Shown in pieces: positions 34,301-40,796 of a stretch of 64,000 nt of DNA; position 1 is the first letter of the stretch, and every line of letters begins with the position of its first letter. A model generated the notes under the pieces. The model was not told where the DNA came from, did not search any database, and worked only from the letters and a program-made list of their open reading frames with translations. Made by a program: the position numbers and the translations under genes. Origin of the DNA: Mycteria americana (lineage: Eukaryota; Chordata; Aves; Ciconiiformes; Ciconiidae); the NCBI RefSeq assembly GCF_035582795.1, contig NC_134366.1:1066501-1130500 (forward strand), given 5' to 3'.

Positions 34301-35052
34301 TTAAATTCTGAAATTACCAGAGGAACTGAACTTTCCCTCATCCTTAGGGATGGTCTTGGAAGTCTTACAAGCACAGTCTTACACTTCATACCAGATCTGC
34401 CCTTGGTTTGGGCTCAAGTGCACAGTGTTTGTTCTGGAAGCCTTTTCAGATAAAGAAACTATGAAAAATAAGGAATGTCAGTGGAGATGGCAAGGCAGTT
34501 GTCTCAATACCAACAGAAAGCTGAACTGGTGATCCTGGAAATGTGAATAGCACGGCGCATTCATTGCTCTTAAAACTTGGCTTTGCTTTGCCACCCTGGC
34601 AAACTTGGAGCTAGCTTTCTAAATCGAATCTGCTGGTCTTTCAGCAGATTGGTGTGGACAGGGAAGAGATGGGTACCGTAGAGTTCTTTGAGTACTTGAG
34701 CCTAGGCTTTTAATTTCAGCAACTTCTCCCTTCTCTCCTTTTCACTCCACAGAATGTACAGCCTTGGGAGCCTCGCACGTTTCCACTTTCAGATTCTGCA
34801 TGCCAAGGTCTTCTCCAGCACTCAAGTGAAGACGGCTATGAGCAGGCTGACTTTCAACCCTGGGTCTCTAGCAATAAGCAGGGCATCAGGCCCACCTGTG
34901 TAGACATTGTCATACCTAGCTTCACGGGGATGCAATTTTCAGATACACACCTGCAAACAGATGGCAATAAAAGCATAGATGAGCTCATGGTCCAGCACTG
35001 CAACCCGGGAAAGCTTGTCAACAGCGATAAACCTGACCTGTGGTGTGTGTGA
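932..35052 (+). CDS. KANSL1/KANSL1L-family NSL complex scaffold, third paralogue (13 coding exons, 798 aa)
   Basis: Joining 13 exons by GT-AG junctions gives one continuous 798-codon frame ending in TGA at 35050-35052. Landmarks in order: Ala-Pro repeat (residues 10-25); basic helix with [10 protein letters not shown] (63-72), close to the KANSL1 helix; acidic/Ser stretch with [10 protein letters not shown] (114-123); helix with [15 protein letters not shown] (exon 2); ARIRP at 333-337, matching the WDR5-binding ARTRP of KANSL1; a Cys-rich segment and the [15 protein letters not shown] block (exon 6); and a PEHE domain from about 560 to 711 with IDNIVIP, PSWR, ERARW, RGSR and [11 protein letters not shown]. 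In KANSL1 the PEHE region binds the acetyltransferase KAT8/MOF, so the likely role is a nuclear NSL scaffold. It is shorter than human KANSL1 (about 1100 aa) and KANSL1L (about 990 aa), mainly in the N-terminus and the centre. Some blocks look KANSL1-like and others KANSL1L-like, so orthology to either is doubtful. The first ATG (932) has a weak Kozak context; the second, in frame at 956, is stronger. Confidence 0.87.
958..1005 (+). repeat. (GGCCCC)8 hexanucleotide repeat inside coding exon 1
   Basis: Eight perfect GGCCCC units run from the last base of the second ATG codon to 1005. In frame they encode alternating Ala-Pro. The complementary strand reads (GGGGCC)8, the same unit as the human C9orf72 repeat, which forms G-quadruplexes. 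Confidence 0.95.
1363..11615 (+). other. intron 1 of the KANSL1-family gene
   Basis: This 10.3-kb intron has a GTGAGT donor and a TTTTCAG acceptor. It contains homopolymer runs, including 21 C at 5600-5620 and a C-then-A run near 4291-4314. The rest is unique-looking AT-rich sequence, with no coding exon, RNA gene or transposon that I recognise. Confidence 0.75.
5600..5620. repeat. poly-C tract (21 C)
   Basis: An uninterrupted run of 21 C in intron 1 of the KANSL1-family gene, in otherwise AT-rich sequence. Confidence 0.9.
11616..11757 (+). CDS. KANSL1-family gene, coding exon 2
   Basis: The exon completes codon 144 and encodes residues to 191. It carries the most conserved block of the family, with [13 protein letters not shown] sequence (here CRWTWLQAQ) followed by [15 protein letters not shown]. 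The acceptor is TTTTCAG|A and the donor AAG|GTAATT. Phase is 2 on entry and 0 on exit. Confidence 0.93.
12890..13010 (+). mobile_element. old CR1 LINE 3'-end fragment
   Basis: The sequence GGAGGCTTAGACTAGATGAC followed by CTCCAGGT, a pyrimidine-rich CCAA segment and a TGATTCTA tail is the pattern of a CR1 3' end in + orientation. It is diverged and very short. The left boundary is uncertain. Confidence 0.65.
13510..13585 (+). repeat. 28-bp tandem repeat (about 2.5 copies) rich in splice-donor-like sequence
   Basis: Units begin at 13510, 13538 and 13566 with GCCGCGAGGTAAG. The first two are identical over 28 bp; the third is truncated after GTAAGTATAC. Each full unit carries two GTAAG[GT] hexamers in the sense direction of the surrounding intron. 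Confidence 0.93.
14219..14401 (+). CDS. KANSL1-family gene, coding exon 3
   Basis: The exon encodes residues 192-252 in phase 0, beginning with GPVVLGG directly after the exon 2 helix, as KANSL1 has GLIVLGE there. The rest is a low-conservation linker rich in Ser and Lys. The acceptor is TCCCCAG and the donor CAG|GTCAGT. Confidence 0.88.
14402..16240 (+). other. intron 3 of the KANSL1-family gene
   Basis: A 1.8-kb GT-AG intron with an A/C-rich stretch near 14693-14742 and a 17-bp tandem duplication at 14746-14779. No gene or transposon was recognised. Confidence 0.75.
14746..14790. repeat. 17-bp tandem duplication
   Basis: AATTTACTGTGAATCTT occurs at 14746-14762 and again at 14763-14779, followed by a partial, diverged third copy. 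Confidence 0.9.
16241..16371 (+). CDS. KANSL1-family gene, coding exon 4
   Basis: The exon encodes residues 253-295 plus two bases. It is a Ser/Pro/Cys-rich linker ending in QVNRLFN, which resembles the PVNGVINTL region of KANSL1. The acceptor is CTCTTGCAG and the donor TG|GTTAGT. Support comes from phase agreement with exons 3 and 5 as well as the weak similarity. Confidence 0.78.
16372..22932 (+). other. intron 4 of the KANSL1-family gene
   Basis: A 6.6-kb intron. It holds a probable ancient CR1/L3-like tail near 18540-18590. Two 114-119 aa minus-strand open frames (19495-19839 and 20205-20564) resemble nothing I know. The remainder is featureless. Confidence 0.7.
18540..18590 (+). mobile_element. 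possible ancient CR1/L3-like 3' tail
   Basis: The phrase GATGGACCTTTGGTCTGATC followed by CAGC and ATCATTCTTG resembles the conserved 3' end of old amniote CR1/L3-type LINEs. Only about 50 bp is recognisable. The more GC-rich sequence from 18050 onward may be the degraded body. Confidence 0.4.
22933..23119 (+). CDS. KANSL1-family gene, coding exon 5 (WDR5-binding-like motif)
   Basis: The exon completes codon 296 and runs to residue 358. A Ser run is followed by [12 protein letters not shown] (327-338) and TYKKRKLVR (340-348). In KANSL1 the equivalent DGTCVAARTRPV segment inserts an arginine into the WDR5 central pocket; Arg334 is the counterpart here. The acceptor is TTGCAG|C and the donor AAG|GTAAGT. 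Confidence 0.9.
23120..24760 (+). other. intron 5 of the KANSL1-family gene
   Basis: A 1.6-kb GT-AG intron with an A/C-rich low-complexity tract (about 23480-23558) that runs into a 22-bp tandem duplication (23559-23602). Nothing else was recognised. Confidence 0.75.
23559..23602. repeat. 22-bp tandem duplication
   Basis: CCCCAGAAATATGTAACCTT plus AA at 23559-23580 is repeated at 23581-23602 with two base changes. Confidence 0.9.
24761..24926 (+). CDS. KANSL1-family gene, coding exon 6
   Basis: The exon encodes residues 359-413 plus one base. It contains a Cys-rich stretch ([14 protein letters not shown]) matching the CDVNPSCALCG part of KANSL1, then [20 protein letters not shown], matching the LDSCVHPVLAFP block. 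The acceptor is CTGCTAG and the donor CATG|GTGAGT. The four closely spaced cysteines could bind metal, which is an inference. Confidence 0.92.
24927..26064 (+). other. intron 6 of the KANSL1-family gene
   Basis: A 1.1-kb GT-AG intron. No repeat family, RNA gene or further exon was recognised. Confidence 0.75.
26065..26229 (+). CDS. KANSL1-family gene, coding exon 7
   Basis: The exon completes codon 414 and runs to residue 468 plus one base. [14 protein letters not shown] resembles the LHFHFETLLKK block of KANSL1L. The donor used here is CCC|GTAAGT, because only this choice keeps exon 9 in its conserved frame. A second donor-like AAG|GTAAAA lies 32 bases downstream. Confidence 0.86.
26858..26889. 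repeat. 16-bp perfect tandem duplication
   Basis: AAGTAACATAATGAGC occurs twice in direct succession, at 26858-26873 and 26874-26889. Confidence 0.93.
27008..27125. repeat. A/C-rich low-complexity tract
   Basis: About 120 bases are almost purely A and C on the + strand (runs of A broken by CC, AC and CCAACC). The tract ends about 560 bases upstream of the CR1 element in the same intron. Confidence 0.85.
27690..29212 (+). mobile_element. 5'-truncated CR1 LINE retrotransposon
   Basis: The + strand encodes the reverse transcriptase and C-terminal region of CR1 ORF2. Visible motifs are [49 protein letters not shown] and FADHTKL, then the [12 protein letters not shown] and [20 protein letters not shown] regions. 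The 3' end is (ATTCTGTG)2 at 29197-29212. The endonuclease half is missing, as is usual for CR1. The element is dead: the frame is broken at least twice (near 28140-28200 and 28360-28460), a stop interrupts it at 28161, and the catalytic ADD of the reverse transcriptase reads ADH. It lies in sense orientation in intron 7. The left boundary is approximate. Confidence 0.95.
29692..29864 (+). CDS. KANSL1-family gene, coding exon 8
   Basis: The exon completes codon 469 and runs to residue 526 in a Ser/Pro/His-rich linker ([19 protein letters not shown]). It corresponds in position to the disordered Ser/Pro region before the PEHE domain of KANSL1. The acceptor is TTAACAG and the donor ATG|GTGAGT. 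Support is mostly from the frame and the junctions. Confidence 0.8.
29865..31724 (+). other. intron 8 of the KANSL1-family gene
   Basis: A 1.9-kb GT-AG intron. A 13-bp perfect duplication (31661-31686) lies just before the acceptor. Nothing else was recognised. Confidence 0.75.
31661..31686. repeat. 13-bp perfect tandem duplication
   Basis: GTGCCAACTTTAA occurs twice in succession about 40 bases upstream of the exon 9 acceptor, in the region where a branch point and polypyrimidine tract would be expected. Confidence 0.9.
31725..31846 (+). CDS. KANSL1-family gene, coding exon 9 (start of PEHE region)
   Basis: The exon encodes residues 527-566 plus two bases. [20 protein letters not shown] and PQYKEIVVP match both KANSL1 (INNIVIPMSVAATTRVEK) and KANSL1L (IDNIVIPMS). 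The acceptor is a CAGCAG tandem site. The donor is AG|GTATCT. Confidence 0.95.
31847..32087 (+). other. intron 9 of the KANSL1-family gene
   Basis: A 241-bp GT-AG intron with nothing recognised inside. Confidence 0.85.
32088..32142 (+). CDS. KANSL1-family gene, coding exon 10
   Basis: This short 55-base exon completes Ser567 and encodes [18 protein letters not shown], the start of the PEHE domain, which follows PSWR in the family. The acceptor is TTGCAG and the donor GAG|GTAAGA. Confidence 0.93.
32143..32692 (+). other. intron 10 of the KANSL1-family gene
   Basis: A 550-bp GT-AG intron with no recognised feature. Confidence 0.8.
32693..32805 (+). CDS. KANSL1-family gene, coding exon 11 (PEHE domain)
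   Basis: The exon encodes residues 586-622 plus two bases. [20 protein letters not shown] and RARWDSW are followed by KRGS, matching the EIEDLSD...ERARW...RRGSRS core of KANSL1. The acceptor is TTCCTAG and the donor AG|GTACTG. Confidence 0.95.
32806..33854 (+). other. intron 11 of the KANSL1-family gene
   Basis: A 1.0-kb GT-AG intron with no recognised feature. Confidence 0.8.
33855..34083 (+). CDS. KANSL1-family gene, coding exon 12
   Basis: The exon completes codon 623 and runs to residue 699. RSSNKADGR corresponds to RSYRSSDGR of KANSL1. A Ser/Pro-rich segment follows, ending [16 protein letters not shown], which matches the ASEDTRCSTPELGLDE stretch. The acceptor is GCTTTAG and the donor CAG|GTGAGG. 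Confidence 0.92.
34084..34752 (+). other. intron 12 of the KANSL1-family gene
   Basis: A 669-bp GT-AG intron with no recognised feature. Confidence 0.8.
34753..35052 (+). CDS. KANSL1-family gene, last coding exon 13
   Basis: The exon encodes residues 700-798 and TGA. It opens with [12 protein letters not shown], the VQPWERRTFPL motif of KANSL1. The remaining 87 residues are divergent and contain a second QPW (FQPWVSS). The acceptor is TCCACAG. Confidence 0.92.
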   Translation, partial: NVQPWEPRTFPLSDSACQGLLQHSSEDGYEQADFQPWVSSNKQGIRPTCVDIVIPSFTGMQFSDTHLQTDGNKSIDELMVQHCNPGKLVNSDKPDLWCV

Positions 35053-36170
35053 AGTGTTAGCTATGTGTGCTGCGGTGTCAGAAGGCTGTCTTGGTGCAGT
35101 CTGCTGGACTGGTGCAGTGGAGCACAAGCGGTGTATGGCACTGCTGTGTGTCAGACCTTGTTTCAACAGTGGATGAGATTTCCAGATGAGGAGGGGTTTA
35201 GGCACCTGACGGAGCTATGGTGCCGGAGCTCCAAGGGGTAGTGTGTTTCAAAAAGACCAGTTTCTGGTCAGCTCTGAAAAACAAGACTGAACTGCCTTGT
35301 CACAGGAAGGCAAGGTGCTGCTACAGACAGAAGAAAGGAGGTTTGAGTAAAGTTAATTCCAACAGTAGAAAGAAAACAACATTGTTCAATCTTGACCTTT
35401 ACAAAAGTGCCTACCAGGTGGCTGTCAGGTCCTTAGTGGCTAGAAGCAGGTTGCAGGGTAGTGCGCTCTCACTCCTGGATCAATTTTCAAATGCCACAGA
35501 GGTCTGAGGAAGTCTTGTTGTGAGTTTGATGTGAACCAAAGACCTGGTGAGGAAGAGGGAAGGAGAAAGCTGCATGGTGTCTGTACTCTAAAATGCAGCT
35601 TTGAAAAATGAATCTCATAAGAACATGAAAATCAGATTCCCCATGCCCTGCATAATTGAAGTTTTGTATCAGCTTCCTTCATAGAAACTGCGGGTCCATT
35701 TTGTAACACACAGTTGTCTTGTAGTATCCTTGCTGTAACAAAACCGATGTGTTACAGTTCTTGGACTTTTTGTATCTTCTGAATTGCCATCTCTCCTTGG
35801 AGTGAAGACGTTGTCTCAGGGATTTTGGCAACAAGCCACTGAAGCCATGCAGCTGAGAAAAATGTGTGTTCTGGAAAGGGGCCCTCCAGCTGCTGGCTGT
35901 TTGAAGGTGAGCAGGGCAGTGAGCTGTTTTCAGGGAGTGAGCTTCAAACCCGATCCATCTGATAAATGTCCCACCAGCAAGTATCGAAACTAACACTGCT
36001 AAGAAGAACTTGAATCTGTATTAAGGTGACCAGGAACAGTATGTTCCAGCTAGACTGAAACTTCTCACTTAAATGATTAGCTTGAGCAAAGAATGTTTTT
36101 GGTTTGTTTTTGGTTTGTTTTTTTTAATGTTCTAGAGCAAAATAAATTTCTTATTAAAGTTTGTTATGGA
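35053..36170 (+). other. probable 3' UTR of the KANSL1-family gene
   Basis: Non-coding sequence runs from the TGA to the first good polyadenylation signal. No competing gene was seen. The extent is inferred from the AATAAA at 36141. Confidence 0.55.
36141..36157 (+). terminator. candidate polyadenylation signals of the KANSL1-family gene
   Basis: AATAAA at 36141-36146 and ATTAAA at 36152-36157 are followed by GT-rich sequence (GTTTGTTATGG, then GTGGTCTGTG). Further AATAAA hexamers at 36827 and 37063 are possible distal sites. Confidence 0.5.
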
Positions 36171-39100
36171 ATATACTCGCTTTGCTGCCTTTCAAAGTGG
36201 TCTGTGAAGTTTAGATTTCTGGATGTTTGGGAGTTTTTATCATTCTCTGTATTTCCGGAAGTGTCCTTTCTCGCAAGTGTTTATCTCTGGGTGAGTGTTG
36301 AGGGGCAGGGGGAACACTTGCAACCGACAGTAAGGCCAGGGATGCTTTTATATGGGGATTGCGATTTTGATGAAGAGCTTTTTGTCTCTATATTTGATAA
36401 CGTTTGATGAAGTGGCAGTAAAATGCCCAAGCATTGCCTAGTTACATTCTGTAAAGCAACCGCATGATTCGGTGATACCCTCCTGTGCTGAAGAGTCGTG
36501 TAGCGCAGAGGCTGCCGTTCACCGGACAGATCTGGTTCACCATTGTAGTGGTGCTCTGTTTGCAGGCTGTGGGCAGTGCAACAGGTAACTGCAACCTGGC
36601 AGCTGGAAGTAATTGATGTAGTTTGTACCAAAATGTGCACAGATGGAGTGAAGTTATGGAGAGTTCAAAAAGAAAATGCAAAGCTGCAGAGTTAAATGGA
36701 GCACGACCACACCTGGGTGCAGGTTTCTGTTACTGCTTGTGTGGATGTTCCTGCTTCTTCAGGTCTGTTTGAAAAATACGAAAATTGGAGAAGGCCCCAA
36801 CTTCATAATCAACTTTTCTGGAGTTGAATAAAGGAGCAAATCATGGAAATGTACTCAATTTTATTTACTAAAGTTTGTTGTATTTTGTAATTATATACGG
36901 ATTTTTTTTGCCTGTCACTTTTTGGAGTTTTGTATTTTGAATGGTTGGATTCACAAAACATTAGTACCTGGTCAAAGCTAAATCTTTTTAAAAGAGGAAA
37001 TTTGGGGAGAATTGCTTCATAATGCCTCATTACATTGGACTAGATGTGATTATGAAAAGATAAATAAAACTGAATGTACCCAGTAGTGGAGACTTGCTGC
37101 AGATTTGTTTGTTATATTTTAAACCACTTGATTTTTTGAAGCCATAATGAGCGCTGCCTGAGTCTGTGTCTTTTCTTGAGCTGGCTCTACTGTGCCCCTG
37201 TACCTCTTCTCCTCCCAGGCTGCCCTCTGCATCCTGGGGGATTGCCACAGCGTTGTCTGTTTCTGAATATCCTCGGTGATACCTGAGTACTACCAGCTCT
37301 GTTCAGTCAAGCTCAGGCGCTACCCATTGCTTCGTCTTTCTCTAAGGTTTTCTTTCTCTGCCTTGAGGTTGCGTATAAAACCCTCAGCCTTTCCTGATCA
37401 GATGCTTCATCGAGGTGTGCGCTGTTCTAACGCCACTGAAGATAATCCAACTATTCCACTGCTGTGGAGCTACACAAGGGCTAAAACTGACTGTAGGGTA
37501 ATTACATATCTCAGCACCCACTTTACTCCCCAATTGCATCTCTCCACTGAACTCAAGGTCTTCACACAAACCCTGAGCTTCAGCTCACAAATCACCTGAT
37601 CGTATTCGAAGCTCTCCCTTTGCCTCCTCTGGTGTCTGCAATGCTCAACTATATCCTCAAACAAGCTTATCAAATCCTTGTCAGCCTTCAGCTAGTCTTG
37701 AAGTACAGGTGGTCTTCCTCTTTCTTTGTGTGGCCAAAAGTTATGCCGTTGTTGGTGTAACAGTCGGTATGCTCCGTCACCTGGAATGCCTCTGGTGTCT
37801 GTCTAGGAAGGATGCATTCCTGGAGCACAAACTGCTTGCTCAGCTCTCCAGGGAATCAACGCAGCATTCGTGTTGTGTGTCAAACCTGACTGACAGTGGC
37901 CAGCAGGTCCAAAATTAGCAAGGTTTGGGAACGCAGGGAGTATGACTGAGTAAGTCTTGTTTCTTTAGGAAACTAAGCTAAAGCCAGATCTTCCTCCCTC
38001 TGAGAGCACTAAATCATCTAAATCAGAGGTGCAAGTTACCCTACAGTCTCAAAAGACACCTTGGGTTAGGATAAGAGGGGACTCTCTGAATTTGGAGGAA
38101 AGAGAAAGGGCAGGTGATGTGAGGTGTCTAGGTGTAGGGCCAGAGCAGCATTCCCCATGTCCTTGAAATCTCACAGTTCTCACGTGACAAATCAAGTATC
38201 TCTCAGTTCCCACCAGATGAAACCTTTGATTTTGTATTTTTCCCCTTTCAAGGTCCAGATCCATCAGATTCCATTCTACCTAAGAGAGTTAGCCCTAACA
38301 GCAGAAAACTGTGGTTACAAGGGAGGGAGACGGAGATCATCATCTTTGATGTAACTGAAATACAGACGTTTTCCTTAGTCTCCACAGTCAGCAAAATCAT
38401 CTGCATTAATTTTATTTTCTTCTGGGACCTTTTACAAAACATTGGTGTGTGTGTAGTGTTGACTGAGGTACGGCTTCCTCCTTCACTCCCCTCCTCCCCC
38501 TGTCTGCCTTCTCTCCAATTCTTCCCCCTCTCCCTTCTTTTTTACACTTCCTCACTGAGATTCCAAGACGTGAGGGGCACGGTTGCAGTTGTGACTTCAA
38601 GAATTTCTGCTCCCAAAGGTTTTCTGTTCCTGTGCTGCAACTCGGACACCTGGAGCTGCACCAACACGTTTCTGCACCTGTCCCACAGCAAGCTGTAGTT
38701 CAAGGGGCTCAGATTGATAGATTTCCCCTTAACTCATCTAAAGAATTGCTCCCGATTATGATATTTTCACTTTTGTTTCAGATAAGTACATGGTCGAGAG
38801 ACTTTTGAAAGAGCCGCCCTTTCTAGCTGAGGTGCAATAGGGAATTACAACTAAGCTAGCTGTACGCTTAGCACTCTCCACCTTCTTTACACATGAGCTA
38901 TCTTGCCATTTTCAGTACTTACTGTGCAGTCGAGAGATGATATTCTTCAGACCTTGAATAACTTTCAGGCTCCGTTTCCCTGTCTGCCACTTTTTTTCCC
39001 AAAACATTACTTACTAGGTGCCATTCCTTCTCTTCTGTGTAAAACTTTAGTCAGTGTAGGAACAATGCATGCAGCCAGGCTGCTGGAGGATGGTTTCACT

Positions 39101-39920
39101 GGCACATCCTGTGGTGTCCGATGAGAGAACAAACAGCCTGGGCTGGTGTCTGAAGCCTGTGAGGTGTTTGCTCATTTCATTTCTGCTTACGAATGCAAGG
39201 ATTGTCTCTCCGATAGCAAGGGCTCAAATGTCTTCAGAAATACAGAAGGGAAAAAAAGTGTGGTCACGCATCCTTGCAGCCACACCTGAGGATGAGCTGT
39301 CCTATTGTCCTTTATGAAGGTCTGATGCTTCACTGCCTGCTGTCCTTAAGATGGAGGAGGAATATAAAAGGGTACACAGGTCTCTACTGTGCCTCTTTCC
39401 ACAGCAGGAAAAAAAAAGCTATTTCCTATATCGGAGGAAATCTGTTGACAAAAAGGTGGTCTCACGAATTTCAGTTTGCCACCACCTAGTGCAAGCAGAG
39501 TGCCGGGATGCACTGAACAGAAAAAATCGGTTTTCCACCCTACCTACCCAACTCCTCTCCACCAGCATAACGTGTGTCAGATTAAAAAGGAGTAATGGAT
39601 CAGATCAGAGCTGCAGCCTCCACAGCCCAGAGCTACCAGGAGTAACCTACCTACCTCAACCTGCTCTTGTGTGAAGGCAGTGGAGGCTGAACCACGGAGG
39701 AACAAGCAGAGGTGACAAGAGCTGCACTAGCACTAGAGAAAGCATATTTAAACAAAGTTAAACACCCAAACTCATCAATGCACCACTCGTGCAAGCAGAG
39801 GGATCTGAAAAATCACCACAAGGTAAGCTGGCCGGGCTGCAGTGACCGGCCAGGGTGTGAGGAGAGAGGGTGAGACCTCCCAGGACGCGGGAGCATCCCG
39901 CCGGTGCCAAGGTGTCCAGC
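36171..39920. other. intergenic region between the KANSL1-family gene and SMARCC1
   Basis: About 3.7 kb with only short open frames on both strands, none resembling a known protein. A pyrimidine-rich stretch lies at 38460-38550. From about 39740 the sequence becomes GC-rich, leading into the SMARCC1 island. Confidence 0.6.
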
Positions 39921-40106
39921 CGGTATGGAGGGCACTGGCGGTGTGTTTCCGGGCCCGGAGCACCCCGGGAGCACTCCCCGGCCGGTATGGAGGGCACTGG
40001 CGGTGTGTTTCCGGGCCCGGAGCACCCCGGGAGCACTCCCCGGCCGGTATGGAGGGCACTGGCGGTGTGTTTCCGGGCCCGGAGCACCCCGGGAGCACTC
40101 CCCGGC
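39921..40106. repeat. 62-bp tandem repeat, three copies, upstream of SMARCC1
   Basis: Units at 39921-39982, 39983-40044 and 40045-40106 begin CGGTATGGAGGGCACTGGCG and are essentially identical. Each contains the palindrome CCGGGCCCGG and a CCCCGGGAGC. The period is not a multiple of three, so the long open frames across it, on both strands, are by-products. Confidence 0.95.
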
Positions 40107-40169
40107 CCGGGTCTCTCAGCAGCAGCAGCAGCTGAAGCGAGGCCGCTCCCGCCGCCGGCGCGAGGCGGG

Positions 40170-40589
40170 GGGACGCAGCGCGCATGCGCCGAGGCTGGGC
40201 GGAGGGGGCGGGGTCCGGGCCGGAGGGAGGGCCTCGGGACGCCTCGGCGCATGCGCAGGAGGCGGGCGCCCCGGCGGAGAAAAAGGGCCGCCCGCGCATG
40301 CGCCAAGATGGCGGCGGGGCTGCGTGGGGGAGGGGCGGCGGGGCGCAGGCGCTGAGGGCGGCGGCGCGCGGACGCCAGCGCCGCCGGGGGCGGGGGGGAG
40401 GGCGGCACCGGGCGGAGCGGGGCGCACCGGGCCGGGGCGCGCGCGGCGGCGGCGGCGGGGCGGGAGGGGGAGCGGGAGCGGGTTCCCGAGCATGCCCGAG
40501 GGGGCGGGGCGTCCGCCGCTCGACGCATGCGCGGCGTGAGGCGGGTGGGAGGCGCAGGGCCGCGGTGGCGGCGCTCGGCGAGGGTAACA
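40170..40589 (+). promoter_or_regulatory. SMARCC1: SMARCC1 CpG-island promoter with four NRF1-type sites
   Basis: The NRF1 palindrome GCGCATGCGC occurs at 40180-40189, 40247-40256 and 40294-40303, with a one-base variant (ACGCATGCGC) at 40523-40532. A YY1-type AAGATGGCGGC at 40305-40315 abuts the third site. GC boxes (GGGGCGGGG) are frequent and no TATA box is seen. An ATG inside the YY1 site opens a 15-codon upstream frame (40308-40355) that would matter only if transcription starts before it. Confidence 0.8.
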
Positions 40590-40796
40590 ATGGCAGCGGC
40601 GGTGGCGGCGGGCGGCGGGACGGGGCCCGGAGCCGCGGCGGCGGCGGCCGTGGCGGTGAGCGGCGGCCCCGGGTTGGCGGCGCTGTCGGTGGCGCGGCGG
40701 AAGGACGGCGGCCCCACGGGGAAGTTCTGGGAGAGCCCGGAGACGGTGTCCCAGCTCGACTCGGTCCGCGTCTGGCTGGGGAAGCACTACAAGAAG
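40590..40796 (+). CDS. SMARCC1: SMARCC1 coding exon 1
   Basis: The exon encodes residues 1-69: an Ala/Gly-rich start of variable length, then [20 protein letters not shown] and [15 protein letters not shown]. The donor is AAG|GTGCGG. It leaves in phase 0. Confidence 0.97.

Noticed and set aside
932..35052. Assignment of the first gene as plain KANSL1 or KANSL1L
   Set aside because: It is shorter than both, mixes their signatures and lies beside SMARCC1, so no existing symbol was given.
39758..40787. Long minus-strand open frames (319, 271 and 223 codons) before SMARCC1
   Set aside because: They run through the 62-bp repeat and the CpG island. The repeat period is not a multiple of three, and the translation is low complexity.
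40590..40796. SMARCC2 as the identity of the second gene
   Set aside because: [20 protein letters not shown] and [14 protein letters not shown] match SMARCC1; SMARCC2 differs at these positions and lacks the long Ala/Gly-rich start.
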